Shown here: in pieces, positions 38,786 to 47,487 of the stretch
Layout: each line of letters begins with the position of its first letter
How positions within the stretch are numbered: position 1 is the stretch's first letter
Assembly: GCA_002480525.1 (NCBI GenBank)
Contig: DLCH01000009.1
Location: 109,845 to 173,844, forward strand
From: Gammaproteobacteria bacterium UBA7803
GTDB lineage: Bacteria > Pseudomonadota > Gammaproteobacteria > Pseudomonadales > Azotimanducaceae
Length of the DNA stretch: 64,000 bases
Direction of reading: 5' to 3'
Made by a program: the position numbers and the translations under genes
The notes under the pieces: model-generated
What the model was told of the DNA's origin: nothing
Databases searched by the model: none
Seen by the model: the letters and a program-made list of their open reading frames with translations, nothing else

Positions 38786-38885
38786 GGGGCCGGAGAAAGG
38801 TTTCCTGCGCGCGGGCCTAATCGTCGCCGGACGGGTTCGGCTGTAGTCGGGAGCCTCAAAGCTCCGGAAACCTTTCTCCGACCCC
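38786..38885 (+). repeat. Inverted-arm element, copy A (20 + 60 + 20 bp)
   Basis: Arms 38786-38805 and 38866-38885 are reverse complements at 19 of 20 positions (GGGGCCGGAGAAAGGTTTCC). They flank a 60-base core (38806-38865) that starts TGCGCGCGGGCC and ends with TGTAG, two variable bases, and a hairpin GGAGC-CTCAAA-GCTCC. The core matches that of copy B at 49 of 60 bases, but the arms do not. Confidence 0.82.
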
Positions 38886-38947
38886 GTCCGCCTGCGTCCT
38901 TCGAAATCCGTGCGTCCCGGAGAGTCCGCATGTTGCCTCATGAACCC

Positions 38948-39052
38948 TGTAGGAGCGATCTCCAGATCGCGATCCGCGCAGCGGCCGCTCCAGATCGCGA
39001 TGATCGGACGCGATCGCGATCTGGAGCGGCCGCCGCGCGGATCGCTCCTACA
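38948..39052. repeat. REP/BIME-like palindrome with GTAG heads
   Basis: Outer arms TGTAGGAGCGATC (38948-38960) and its complement (39040-39052), and inner arms of 21 bp (38981-39001 with 39013-39033), make a 105-bp near-palindrome. The GTAG tetranucleotide at the foot of a GC-rich hairpin is the hallmark of RAYT-associated REP sequences in pseudomonads and xanthomonads. Confidence 0.8.
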
Positions 39053-39161
39053 ACGGCTGAAGCAAAGCCCACCCCGTCATCGAGCAAACGCGCTGGAGAC
39101 TGCCCACACGGCTTTGCACCCAAGGTGCCCGCCCGCCCGGCGGAATGGCAGAACGCCGGGA

Positions 39162-39271
39162 GCGTGGCCGCCGATAATTGCTTTGCGGAGCTTTGAGGCT
39201 CCCAGCTACAAAGGAGCCCGTCCGACGACAACACGGCCCGCGCGCAGCAAAGCAATTATCGGCGGCCACGC
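39162..39271 (-). repeat. Inverted-arm element, copy B (25 + 60 + 25 bp)
   Basis: Perfect 25-bp arms at 39162-39186 and 39247-39271 (starting GCGTGGCCGCCGATAATTGC) flank a 60-base core (39187-39246). Read on the minus strand, the core is the same unit as copy A, again beginning TGCGCGCGGGCC and ending in GGGAGCCTCAAAGCTCC (11 differences in 60). It is inverted relative to copy A. Confidence 0.85.
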
Positions 39272-39285
39272 ATACCCTACGATCC

Positions 39286-41184
39286 TCACTCCACCAGCGT
39301 CGCCTGATCACCCTTGGATTCCAACCACGTCCGCCTGTCCGAAGCGCGTTTGCGGTTCAACAGCATGTCCATGATTTCGTCGGTGCCGGGGGCGTCCTCG
39401 ATGGTGAGCTGCACGAGCCGCCGGGTATCCGGGTCCATGGTGGTCTCGCGGAGCTGCAGCGGGTTCATCTCGCCGAGCCCCTTGAAGCGTTGGACCTGCA
39501 CCGCGCCGCGCTTCTTCTCCGCGGCGATGCGGTCGAGCACGCCTTCCTTCTCGGACTCGTCCAGGGCGTAGTAGACCTCCTTGCCCACGTCGATCCGGTA
39601 CAGCGGCGGCATGGCGATGAACACGTGGCCCGCCGCCACCAGCGGGCGGAAGTGACGCACGAACAGGGCGCACAGCAGCGTGGCGATGTGGGCGCCGTCG
39701 GAGTCCGCGTCCGCCAGGATGCAGACCTTGTCGTAGCGCAGCCCGGCCAGGTCGTCGGAGCCCGGATCGACGCCGATGGCCACCGAGATGTCGTGGACCT
39801 CCTGGGATGCGAGCACCTCGCCCGGGGCCACGTCCCAGGTGTTGAGAATCTTGCCGCGCAGCGGCATCACCGCCTGGAACTCACGGTCCCGGGCCTGCTT
39901 GGCCGAGCCGCCGGCGGAGTCGCCCTCCACCAGGAACAGCTCCGCCCGGTCCGCGTCCTGGCCCGAGCAGTCCGCCAGTTTGCCGGGCAGCGCGGGGCCG
40001 GCCGTGACCTTCTTGCGGGCCACCTTCTTGCTCGCCTGGACCCGGCGCTGGGCGTTGGCGATCACCAGCTCCGCGAGACGCTCGCCGTCCTGGGGGTGCT
40101 CGTTGAGCCACAGGCTGAAGGCGTCCTTCGCCACCCCGCCGACGAACACCGCCGACTGGCGCGACGACAGCTTCTCCTTGGTCTGGCCGGAGAACTGGGG
40201 GTCGGCGAGCTTCGCCGACAGCACGTAGGCGCACTGCTCCCACAGGTCGTCACCGGTGAGCTTCACGCCCCGGGGCAGCAGGTCGCGGAACTCGCAGAAC
40301 TCCTTGATGGCCTCCGTCAGGCCGCTGCGCAGGCCGTTGACGTGGGTGCCGCCCTGGGGCGTGGGAATCAGGTTCACGTAGGACTCGGCCACCGTCTCGC
40401 CGCCGTCCACAACCCAGTAGACGGCCCAGTCGACGGCCTCCTCGTTGCCTTCGGCGCTGTGCATGAACGGCGCCGAAGGCACCGTCTCGGCATCACCGAG
40501 GGCCGTCTCCAGGTAGCCCTTGAGGCCCTCCTCGTAATGCCACGAGGCGCTTTCCTCCGGGTCCGCCTCGACCGTGAGGCCGACTCGCAGCCCGGGGCAG
40601 AGCACCGCCTTCGCGCGCAGCAGGTGCTTGAGCCGCGACACCGTGACCTTCGGCGAGTCGAAGTAGCCCGCCTCCGGCAGGAAGTGCACCCGGGTACCGG
40701 TGTTGCGCTTGCCGACGGTGTCCACCACCTCGAGCTTGGTGGTGGGCTTGCCCCGCTCGTAGCGCTGGCGGTAGACGTTGCCGTCGCGCTTGATCTCCAC
40801 CTCGAGCCAGTCCGACAGGGCGTTCACCACCGACACGCCCACGCCGTGCAGGCCGCCGGAGAAGTTGTAGGTGCCCTTGTCGAACTTGCCGCCGGCATGG
40901 AGCCGGGTGAGGATCAGCTCGACCCCCGTCACCTTGAACCTCGGATGCACGTCCACCGGCATGCCGCGGCCGTCGTCGGTGACTTCGATGGACCCGTCCT
41001 CGTGCAGGGTCACCTCGATTTCCCGGCAGTAGCCGGCCAGCGCCTCGTCGACGCTGTTGTCCACCACCTCCTGAACCAGGTGGTTGGGGCGCGTGGTGTC
41101 GGTGTACATCCCGGGCCGGCGCCGCACCGGCTCGAGGCCGGACAGCACCTGCAGGGACTCGGCGGAGTACTTCGCTTCGGACAT
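39286..41184 (-). CDS. parE: DNA topoisomerase IV subunit B
   Basis: The 632-residue ATPase subunit has the GHKL motifs EVVDNSVDEALAGY, DDGRGMPVD and GGLHGVGVSVVNALS, and the TOPRIM motif LVEGDSAGGSAKQARDR with ILADADSDGAH. The QKLRDR-type ending RKRASDRRTWLE is present. The length is as in E. coli (630). It starts eight bases after the cpdA stop, so it is part of the DUF1249-cpdA-parE unit. Confidence 0.97.
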   Translation of the reverse strand: MSEAKYSAESLQVLSGLEPVRRRPGMYTDTTRPNHLVQEVVDNSVDEALAGYCREIEVTLHEDGSIEVTDDGRGMPVDVHPRFKVTGVELILTRLHAGGKFDKGTYNFSGGLHGVGVSVVNALSDWLEVEIKRDGNVYRQRYERGKPTTKLEVVDTVGKRNTGTRVHFLPEAGYFDSPKVTVSRLKHLLRAKAVLCPGLRVGLTVEADPEESASWHYEEGLKGYLETALGDAETVPSAPFMHSAEGNEEAVDWAVYWVVDGGETVAESYVNLIPTPQGGTHVNGLRSGLTEAIKEFCEFRDLLPRGVKLTGDDLWEQCAYVLSAKLADPQFSGQTKEKLSSRQSAVFVGGVAKDAFSLWLNEHPQDGERLAELVIANAQRRVQASKKVARKKVTAGPALPGKLADCSGQDADRAELFLVEGDSAGGSAKQARDREFQAVMPLRGKILNTWDVAPGEVLASQEVHDISVAIGVDPGSDDLAGLRYDKVCILADADSDGAHIATLLCALFVRHFRPLVAAGHVFIAMPPLYRIDVGKEVYYALDESEKEGVLDRIAAEKKRGAVQVQRFKGLGEMNPLQLRETTMDPDTRRLVQLTIEDAPGTDEIMDMLLNRKRASDRRTWLESKGDQATLVE

Positions 41185-41192
41185 GCGGGATC

Positions 41193-41981
41193 TCAGGAAA
41201 CCTCGGACAGATCGATGTTGAGCGGCGCGCCGCGCAGGCGCCGGACCTCGCCGTGCACCCGCCCGTCCGGGGACAGCGTCAGCCAGCGGTAGCCCGGCAT
41301 GCCGCTGGCGGCAGACCGGTCGATGCTGAAACGCGTGGAGCCCGGCTCGAACTGGAAGCACGTCGACGGCGTCGCCAGGACCTCGACCGGCCCGTGGCCC
41401 GCCTCCAGCACCTGGTGCACGTGGCCACAGACCAGAGCGCGCAGGCGCCCGGCCGCCGCGCAGGAGTCTAACAGGTCGCGCCCGTCCGGAATGCAGTCTT
41501 TGTCGAGCCAGGGGCAGCCCACCGGCAGCGGCGGATGGTGGCAGGCGAGCAGCACGTGCCGGCCGCTGGCCGTCTCGAGGCGCTCGACCAGCCGGCGCCG
41601 GGCAGCGTCGCCGAGGCGGGCCCCGGGTCGGTCGTCCTCGTGGGTGTCGAAGCCGAGCACCTGCCAGTCGCTCAGGGTGAGCGCCTGCTCCCGGCCGAGC
41701 ACCTCGGCGAACGGCCCGCCGGCGTCGTGATTGCCCGGCAGACACAGCAGCGGCCCGTCGAACCCGGCTCTCACCAGCTCGAGAAACCGGCGATAGGTCG
41801 CCGGCGTGCCCTCGTGGGCGAGATCGCCGGTGGCGAGGATCGCGTCGGGACGGCACTCGTCGAGCGCCTGGGCCAGCACCGCCGCGAGCGTCTCGGCGGT
41901 GTCCACGCCGAGCAGCCGCGCGCCCGGCTCCGGCAGCAGATGACAGTCGGTGACGTGCAGCAGCCGCGCCGGCGCCGTCAT
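41193..41981 (-). CDS. cpdA: 3',5'-cyclic AMP phosphodiesterase CpdA
   Basis: The 262-residue class III metallophosphoesterase has its metal motifs at LHVTDCHL, LATGDLAHEG, LPGNHDAGG, LACHHPPLPVG and VCGHVHQ. It hydrolyses cAMP; in P. aeruginosa the homologue limits the cAMP/Vfr virulence and surface-sensing pathway. It lies immediately upstream of parE and overlaps the DUF1249 stop (ATGA), matching the Pseudomonas order. Confidence 0.94.
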   Translation of the reverse strand: MTAPARLLHVTDCHLLPEPGARLLGVDTAETLAAVLAQALDECRPDAILATGDLAHEGTPATYRRFLELVRAGFDGPLLCLPGNHDAGGPFAEVLGREQALTLSDWQVLGFDTHEDDRPGARLGDAARRRLVERLETASGRHVLLACHHPPLPVGCPWLDKDCIPDGRDLLDSCAAAGRLRALVCGHVHQVLEAGHGPVEVLATPSTCFQFEPGSTRFSIDRSAASGMPGYRWLTLSPDGRVHGEVRRLRGAPLNIDLSEVS

Positions 41982-42421
41982 TCCGCGGGGACCGACTCCG
42001 GCAGCGCGACGCCGTGGCGCAGGCACATGGACAGGAACTCGGTGAGAAAGCGATTCACCTGGGCCTTCTCGTCGGGCTGGTGCATGTTCTCGTTGGGATA
42101 GTCGTAGACGGCGCGGAAATGGCGGGCGCCGTGACACTCGACGACTTCGGCGCTGCGCGCGTCATGATACAGGCGCACGGTGATGCGCGGCCGCGCGTTC
42201 CAGGCGATCCGGGGAAGCTGCTCGAGCTGCACCAGCGACGTGTAGGGGCCGCGCTCCAACACTTCCAGGCGCACCTGGTACGCCCGGCCGGCGAGCTCGA
42301 TGCCGAACGCGCTGACGTCGCGCTCCCGCAGATGCGGAAACAGCTTCATCAGCCGCAGATAGTTGGCATCGCACTCGGCCATGTGCGCCGGCAGATCGAT
42401 GCGGTAGCGCTTCTTCAGCAT
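41978..42421 (-). CDS. DUF1249 family protein (YqiB-like)
   Basis: The 147-residue protein carries RYRIDLPAHMAECDANYLRLMKLFP, AFGIELAGRAYQVRLEVLERGPYTSLVQLEQ and YPNENMHQPDEKAQVNRFLTEFLSMCLRHG, which typify DUF1249/YqiB. Its function is unknown, but it regularly neighbours cpdA and parE. It begins the leftward unit DUF1249-cpdA-parE; a good promoter lies ~100 bases upstream. Confidence 0.92.
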   Translation of the reverse strand: MLKKRYRIDLPAHMAECDANYLRLMKLFPHLRERDVSAFGIELAGRAYQVRLEVLERGPYTSLVQLEQLPRIAWNARPRITVRLYHDARSAEVVECHGARHFRAVYDYPNENMHQPDEKAQVNRFLTEFLSMCLRHGVALPESVPAE

Positions 42422-42520
42422 GACTCCTGGATTCGATCCTGGGTTGGGATGCGCCGGGGGATCCGGCGACGGACCGCGGCCCGTGCGGGGCCTGCCGGCT
42501 CGTCGGCATCCGACCGACCT

Positions 42521-42549
42521 ACTGTACACACCCGCATCGGCAGCGTCAC
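42521..42549 (-). promoter_or_regulatory. Sigma-70-type promoter for DUF1249-cpdA-parE
   Basis: On the minus strand GTGACG (42544-42549) and TACAGT (42521-42526) are separated by 17 bases, about 100 bases before the DUF1249 ATG. Confidence 0.45.
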
Positions 42550-42613
42550 GGCGGCGCCGGACCGGGGTCTACGCCCCGCTGTGCGCCCGTCCACGATTCC
42601 GCCCGGTTCGGCG

Positions 42614-44074
42614 TCAGTTGCCGCCGTCGTTGCCGGACAGCGTCGGATCCGGCGGCTTCACCAGCCAGCGGTTGAGCTCGTAGACGTCTTCCGGCGCCAG
42701 GGTGCCGGCCAGCCGCTTGAGCCCGGCGAGGTCGATGACGTAGTCGATGATGCTGTTCTCGTAGTCCCGCACCGCGGAGAAGTACTCCTGCTGGGCCCGC
42801 AGCACGTCGACCACGTTGCGGGTGCCGACGCTGTAGCCCACCTCGGCGGCTTCCAGCGCCGACTGGGTGGACGTCACCGCCTGGGCCCGGGCCTTGGTGC
42901 GGGCCACGTCCGACAGCACCTGGATGTGGGACGCCCGGGTCTCCTGGGTGACGGTGCGCACCGTGCCCTGGAAGTTGGCGATCTGGCCGTCGTAGCGTGC
43001 GGCCGCCTGGCGCCGGCTGGCGGAGGTCAGCCCGCCGGTGAAGATCGGCACGGTGAGGTTGAGCGCCACCACGCCGCGCTCCTCGTCGCTCGGGAAGTCG
43101 GTCTCGGTGCCGGCGATGAGATCTTCACGATTGATGTCCGAGCTCGAGTCCGTGTAGGACAGCGACAGGTCGACGCTGGGCAGGTGCTCGCTGGCCGCGG
43201 CCCGCGCGCCCCGCTGGGCGGCGTCCCGGGCGTGCTCCGCCACCTTGATGTCGAAATTGTTCTCCTGGGCGAACCGCACCCACTCGTCGCTGCCGGACGG
43301 ATCCGGATTCACCACCGGAAACTCCTCGTCGAGGATCCACAGCTCGCCATGGGACCGGCCGGTGAGCACCGACAGCAGCTCCCGGGCGATGCCGAGCTGA
43401 CCTTCGTCGGAGATGCGCTGGGCGACCGCCAGGTCGTAGCCGGCCTGGGCCTCGTGGACGTCGGTGATGGCCACCATGCCCACCTCGAAGCGCTGCTGCA
43501 CCTGCTCGAGCTGAGCCTTCAGCGCCGACTCCTGAGCCCGGGAGGCCTTCAGGTTGGTGGCCGCGCGCAGCACCTCGAAGTAGGCCCTGACGGACCGCAG
43601 GATGAGCTGCTGCTGGGCGACGGTGAACGTGGCCTCCGCCTGCCTGGACAGCTCGACGCCCTGCTTGAAGCGGAACCAGGCGGGCATGTCGAACAGCGGC
43701 TGGCGCAGCGACGCGGTCCAGCTGTCGGTCTCGACGTCCTGCTGGGAGACGTTGTCGATCTCGAGGTCGCCCACCACGAACACGCTGGAGGACTCGGTAT
43801 CGGATTCGGTGTAGCCGTAGCCGCCCTGGATCTGGGGCAGCAGCGCGGCGCGGGCCAGCTTGCGTTCCTCCATGCCGGCCCGGTACTGGGCACGGGCCTG
43901 GGCGAGGGTCAGATCGTTCTCCAGCGCCAGCTCGTAGACGCCGGCCAGGGTACTGTCGGGAAAACCGCCGTCCCCGGACTCTGCGGACGCCGCCAGGGCG
44001 CCGGGCGCCCAGCCGACCAGGCCCGCCAGCAGGAGGCCGGCGGCAACTCGCGTTCCCGTCATCGACATCGACAT
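42614..44074 (-). CDS. tolC: TolC family outer-membrane efflux protein
   Basis: The 486-residue protein has a signal peptide (~1-29, ending APGALA) and two OEP repeats forming the alpha-barrel/beta-barrel trimer that spans the outer membrane and periplasm. Seen: LAGVYELALENDLTLAQARAQYRAG, RFEVGMVAITDVHEAQAGYDLA and VGYSVGTRNVVDVLRAQQEYFSAVRDYENSIIDY. It serves type I secretion and RND/MFS pumps encoded elsewhere. It lies downstream of waaA with a 71-base gap that may contain its own promoter (TATGGT at 44109-44114, minus strand). Confidence 0.95.
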   Translation of the reverse strand: MSMSMTGTRVAAGLLLAGLVGWAPGALAASAESGDGGFPDSTLAGVYELALENDLTLAQARAQYRAGMEERKLARAALLPQIQGGYGYTESDTESSSVFVVGDLEIDNVSQQDVETDSWTASLRQPLFDMPAWFRFKQGVELSRQAEATFTVAQQQLILRSVRAYFEVLRAATNLKASRAQESALKAQLEQVQQRFEVGMVAITDVHEAQAGYDLAVAQRISDEGQLGIARELLSVLTGRSHGELWILDEEFPVVNPDPSGSDEWVRFAQENNFDIKVAEHARDAAQRGARAAASEHLPSVDLSLSYTDSSSDINREDLIAGTETDFPSDEERGVVALNLTVPIFTGGLTSASRRQAAARYDGQIANFQGTVRTVTQETRASHIQVLSDVARTKARAQAVTSTQSALEAAEVGYSVGTRNVVDVLRAQQEYFSAVRDYENSIIDYVIDLAGLKRLAGTLAPEDVYELNRWLVKPPDPTLSGNDGGN

Positions 44075-44145
44075 GGTTCCTCGTTGCTCGTACTTCGGCT
44101 CGCGCGACACCATACCCGGATTTCGGGACTCGCGCCCGGCAAAAA

Positions 44146-45450
44146 TTAACCGCCCGGCGCCTCCCTGCCAATGGTCGAGACCGCCTCGATCTCGCCGGCG
44201 AGCAGGGTTTCCAGGCGCGCCGAGGCGCCGCGATGCCGCGCCACCACCCCGGCGGCACGTTGCCCCGCCGCCCGCGCCGCATCCGGGTTCCGGAGCCACC
44301 CGGCGACCCGGTCGGCCAGCTCGGCCGCCGACGTCACCCCGGCCAGGCCGTCGGCGTCCCGGAACAGCTCGACCACGTCGGGGAAGTTGAACACGTGGGG
44401 CCCCATGGCGACCGGCACCCCGCAGACCGCCGGCTCGATGGGATTGTGCCCGCCGGTCGGCACCAGGCTGCCGCCGACGAAGGCCGCGGCGGCCAGCCCG
44501 TACAGATAGAGCAGCTCCCCCATGACGTCGCCGAGCAGCACGTCCGCGCCGGCGTCGCCGGCGGCCGGCGCGCTCTGCCGGGCCACGCCGAGCCCGTGCT
44601 GCCGGCACAGTGCTGCCACCTCGTCGGCCCGGGCGGGATGCCTCGGCACCAGCACCAGCCGCGTGCCGGGCAGGGCGGCGCGGATGCGCTCGTGGGCCGC
44701 CAGCACCAGCGACTCCTCGCCCGGGTGGGTGCTGGCGGCGATCCACACGGGGCTGCCGGCGAGCCCCCAGCGTTGCGCCAGCGCGGCCACCCGCTCGCCG
44801 TGGTCGGCGGGCAGCGCGACGTCGAACTTGACGCTGCCGAGCACCCGGACCCGTTCCGGCGCGGCGCCCAGCGCCACGAAACGCCGGGCGTGATCGGGAT
44901 ACTGGCAGGCGATGACGCGGATGCGGCCGAGCATCGCCCGCACCAGCCCGCCGAGCCTGCCGTAGCCCCGGGCTGAACGCTCGGACAGGCGCGCGTTGAC
45001 CAGCAGCACCGGCACGTCGCGGCGCGCGGCCTCGGCGATCAGGTTGGGCCACAGCTCGGTCTCCATGAGCACCAGCAGCCGGGGCCGGACCCGCTCGAAG
45101 AAGCGCCGCACCGCCCAGGGAAAGTCGTAGGGCGCATAGCAATGGTCCACCCGGTCGCCGAGCCGGGCGCGCACCTGGGCGGAGCCCGTGGGCGTCATGG
45201 TGGTGACGAGCCAGGCGGTGCCGGGGAACCGGTCACCCAGCGCGCCAATCAGCGGCGCGGCGGCGATGGTTTCCCCCGCGCTCACGGTATGGAACCAGAC
45301 CGGCCCGGCACGCACCGACGCCGGCAGGCGGCCGAACCGCTCGCCGATGCGCTCGCGGTACTCCGGCTCGCGGCGGGCGCGCCAGCGCAGCCGGACGTGC
45401 ACCCACGGCCAGGCGGCCAGCAGCAGGGCCTGATAGAGGAAGCGCCACAT
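44146..45450 (-). CDS. waaA: Kdo transferase WaaA (3-deoxy-D-manno-octulosonic acid transferase)
   Basis: The 434-residue GT30 enzyme adds Kdo from CMP-Kdo to lipid IVA. It has an N-terminal membrane-anchoring helix (LYQALLLAAWPWVHVRLRWRAR), the catalytic-base region VWFHTVSAGETIAAAPLI, LMETELWPNLI and the CMP-binding GGSLVPTGGHNPIEPAVCGVP. The ATG at 45450 gives the start MWRFLYQALLL, comparable to E. coli. It is divergent from the FAD oxidoreductase gene. Confidence 0.96.
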   Translation of the reverse strand: MWRFLYQALLLAAWPWVHVRLRWRARREPEYRERIGERFGRLPASVRAGPVWFHTVSAGETIAAAPLIGALGDRFPGTAWLVTTMTPTGSAQVRARLGDRVDHCYAPYDFPWAVRRFFERVRPRLLVLMETELWPNLIAEAARRDVPVLLVNARLSERSARGYGRLGGLVRAMLGRIRVIACQYPDHARRFVALGAAPERVRVLGSVKFDVALPADHGERVAALAQRWGLAGSPVWIAASTHPGEESLVLAAHERIRAALPGTRLVLVPRHPARADEVAALCRQHGLGVARQSAPAAGDAGADVLLGDVMGELLYLYGLAAAAFVGGSLVPTGGHNPIEPAVCGVPVAMGPHVFNFPDVVELFRDADGLAGVTSAAELADRVAGWLRNPDAARAAGQRAAGVVARHRGASARLETLLAGEIEAVSTIGREAPGG

Positions 45451-45526
45451 CGGCCAAGACTGCGGCGCGCCCGCTCGGGCCGTCAAGCTTGCCGGCGGCC
45501 ACCGCCGCGCCTAAGCTCGCCGCACC

Positions 45527-46732
45527 ATGACCGCAGCTCCAGACCAGGCCCCAGCCGGCGGCCGCGATCCGACGGCGGCCGTCGACGTGGACGCGGCCAT
45601 CGTCGGCGGCGGCATCGCCGGGCTGTGGCTGGCGAACCTGCTGCACGCCCGCGGCTACCGGACCGTGGTGCTGGAGGCGGACGGCATCGGCGGCAGCCAG
45701 ACCCTGGCGAGCCAGGGCATGATCCACGGCGGCCTCAAGTACGCCCTGTCCGGCAACCTCACCGGCGCCTCGGAAGCCATCGCCGGCATGCCCGAGCGGT
45801 GGCGCCGCTGCCTGGCCGGCGGCGGCGACGTCGACCTCGGCGGGCTCGAGCCGCTGTCCGACCGCTACTACATGTTCGCCACCTCCACCGCCCTCGGCCG
45901 GCTCACCTCGTTCTTCGCCAGCCGCACCCTGCGCGGCCGGATCAGGCGGCTGGAACCCCCGGAGTACCCGGCGGCCTTCGCCGACCCGGCGTTCCGCGGC
46001 GTGGTCTACGAGCTGAACGACTTCGTCCTCGACACCCCGGACCTGCTCGCCGCCCTGCTGCGCCCGGTGGCCGACCGGGTCTACCGGCACCGGCTGCTGC
46101 CCGGGGAGGTGACGCCCGCCGACGGCGGCTGCGAGCTGCGGCTGCCCGGCGCCCGGCTGCGGGCCCGCCGGCTGATCCTGACCGCGGGCGCCGGCACCGG
46201 AGCGCTGCTCGACCACCTCGGCATCGCCTCGCCGCGGATGCAGCTCCGGCCGCTGCATCAGGTGCTGGTGCGACACGACTACCCGCACCCGCTGTACGCC
46301 CACTGCCTGACCGGCATCCGCCGCCCCGAGCCGCGCATGACCATCACCAGCCATCGGGACGGCGACGGCTGGCTGTGGTACCTGGGCGGTCAGATCGCCG
46401 GTGACGGCGTGGCGATGAGCGACGCGGAGCTGGCGGACCACGCCAGGCGGGAGCTCGCCGCCTGCCTGCCGTGGATATCCTGGGAGCGGGCCGGGATCTC
46501 GACCCTGCGGGTGGACCGGGCGGAGCCGGAGCAGACCGGCGGCCGCCGCCCCGACGAGGCCTTCGCGGCCGCCGTGGGGCCCACCGTGGTGGCCTGGCCG
46601 ACGAAGCTGAGCCTGGTGCCCGATCTGGGCGACAAGGTGCTCGCCCTGCTGGATCCGCCGCGGCCGGGGCCGGCGCCGCGCCTCGAGCTGCCCCGCGCCG
46701 GCCTGGGCCGGGTGCCCTGGAGCCGGCCGTGA
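45527..46732 (+). CDS. FAD-dependent oxidoreductase (DAO family)
   Basis: The 401-residue protein has an N-terminal Rossmann dinucleotide motif (AAIVGGGIAGLWLANLLHARGYRTVVLEAD), GSQTLASQGMIHGGLKYAL and a second flavin-contacting segment (RRLILTAGAGTGALL), as in glycerol-3-phosphate/amino-acid oxidases. The substrate is unknown. The stop overlaps the next ATG by one base (TGATG), and the same oxidoreductase-plus-aldo/keto-reductase pair occurs near waaA/hldE in Pseudomonas, suggesting a joint function. Confidence 0.82.
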   Translation: MTAAPDQAPAGGRDPTAAVDVDAAIVGGGIAGLWLANLLHARGYRTVVLEADGIGGSQTLASQGMIHGGLKYALSGNLTGASEAIAGMPERWRRCLAGGGDVDLGGLEPLSDRYYMFATSTALGRLTSFFASRTLRGRIRRLEPPEYPAAFADPAFRGVVYELNDFVLDTPDLLAALLRPVADRVYRHRLLPGEVTPADGGCELRLPGARLRARRLILTAGAGTGALLDHLGIASPRMQLRPLHQVLVRHDYPHPLYAHCLTGIRRPEPRMTITSHRDGDGWLWYLGGQIAGDGVAMSDAELADHARRELAACLPWISWERAGISTLRVDRAEPEQTGGRRPDEAFAAAVGPTVVAWPTKLSLVPDLGDKVLALLDPPRPGPAPRLELPRAGLGRVPWSRP

Positions 46733-47487
46733 TGCCGCGGCGGCCGCTCGGGCGCACCGGCATCGAGGTGTCCGTGCTCGGCCTCGGCACCGTCAAGCTC
46801 GGCCGGGCCACCGGCGTGAAGTATCCCCGCCCCTTCGACATTCCCGACGATGCCGCCGCCCGGCGCCTGCTCGACACCGCGGCCGGGCTCGGCATCAACC
46901 TGATCGACACCGCGCCCGCCTACGGCAACAGCGAGGCCCGGCTCGGTTCGCTGCTGGGCGGGCGGCGCGAGGACTGGGTGCTCTGCACCAAGGTGGGCGA
47001 GGAGTTCGACGGCGAGCGTTCCCGCTTCGATTTCTCCGCCGAACACGTGGACCTGAGCGTGCGCCGGTCGCTGGCACGCCTGGGCACGGACTACCTGGAC
47101 GTGGTGCTGATCCACTCGGACGGCGACGACCTGGCGATCCTGGACGGCGAGGCGCTGCCGGCGCTGCGGGACCTGCAGGCCCGCGGGATGATCCGGGCGG
47201 TGGGCATGTCCCACAAGACGCCGGAGGGCGGACGCCGGGCCGTCGAGCTCGGCTGCGACGTGATCATGGCGACCCTGAACCGCGGCTACCGCGACGAGCT
47301 CGACCTGATCGCCGAGGCCGGCCGGCAGGGCTGCGGCGTGCTGATCAAGAAGGCCCTGGCCAGCGGCCACGCCGGCCCCGACAGCCTGACCTTCGCGGCC
47401 GCCCAGCCCGGTGTCTCCAGCGTGATCGTCGGTACGGTGGACCCGGCGCACCTGCGCGCCAACGCCCGGGCGCTGACGCCTGACTAG
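46732..47487 (+). CDS. Aldo/keto reductase
   Basis: This is a 251-residue TIM-barrel NADPH oxidoreductase. Catalytic tetrad candidates: Asp and Tyr in LIDTAPAYGNSE, Lys in VLCTKVG and His in VVLIHSDG. Cofactor-binding IIVGTVDPAHLRAN-like sequence (SVIVGTVDPAHLRAN) ends the protein. It is shorter than typical AKRs (~320), with reduced C-terminal loops. It is coupled to the FAD oxidoreductase; its TAG stop and the hldE TAG stop share one CTAG. Confidence 0.85.
   Translation: MPRRPLGRTGIEVSVLGLGTVKLGRATGVKYPRPFDIPDDAAARRLLDTAAGLGINLIDTAPAYGNSEARLGSLLGGRREDWVLCTKVGEEFDGERSRFDFSAEHVDLSVRRSLARLGTDYLDVVLIHSDGDDLAILDGEALPALRDLQARGMIRAVGMSHKTPEGGRRAVELGCDVIMATLNRGYRDELDLIAEAGRQGCGVLIKKALASGHAGPDSLTFAAAQPGVSSVIVGTVDPAHLRANARALTPD

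Larger units (their letters stand above)
38733..39285. other. Repeat-rich intergenic spacer between parE and parC
   Basis: This is the only gap above 300 bases. No plausible gene is seen. It holds, left to right, an inverted-arm element (38786-38885), a GTAG-headed REP-like palindrome (38948-39052), a GCAAAGCC/GGCTTTGC pair (39062-39069, 39110-39117), a CCCGGCG/CGCCGGG hairpin (39136-39160) and a second inverted-arm element (39162-39271). Almost half of the spacer can fold. Confidence 0.85.

Noticed and set aside
38786..39271. Integron attC sites or retron RNA as an explanation of the inverted-arm elements
   Set aside because: No RYYYAAC/GTTRRRY ends, no integrase, and no reverse transcriptase gene in the window.
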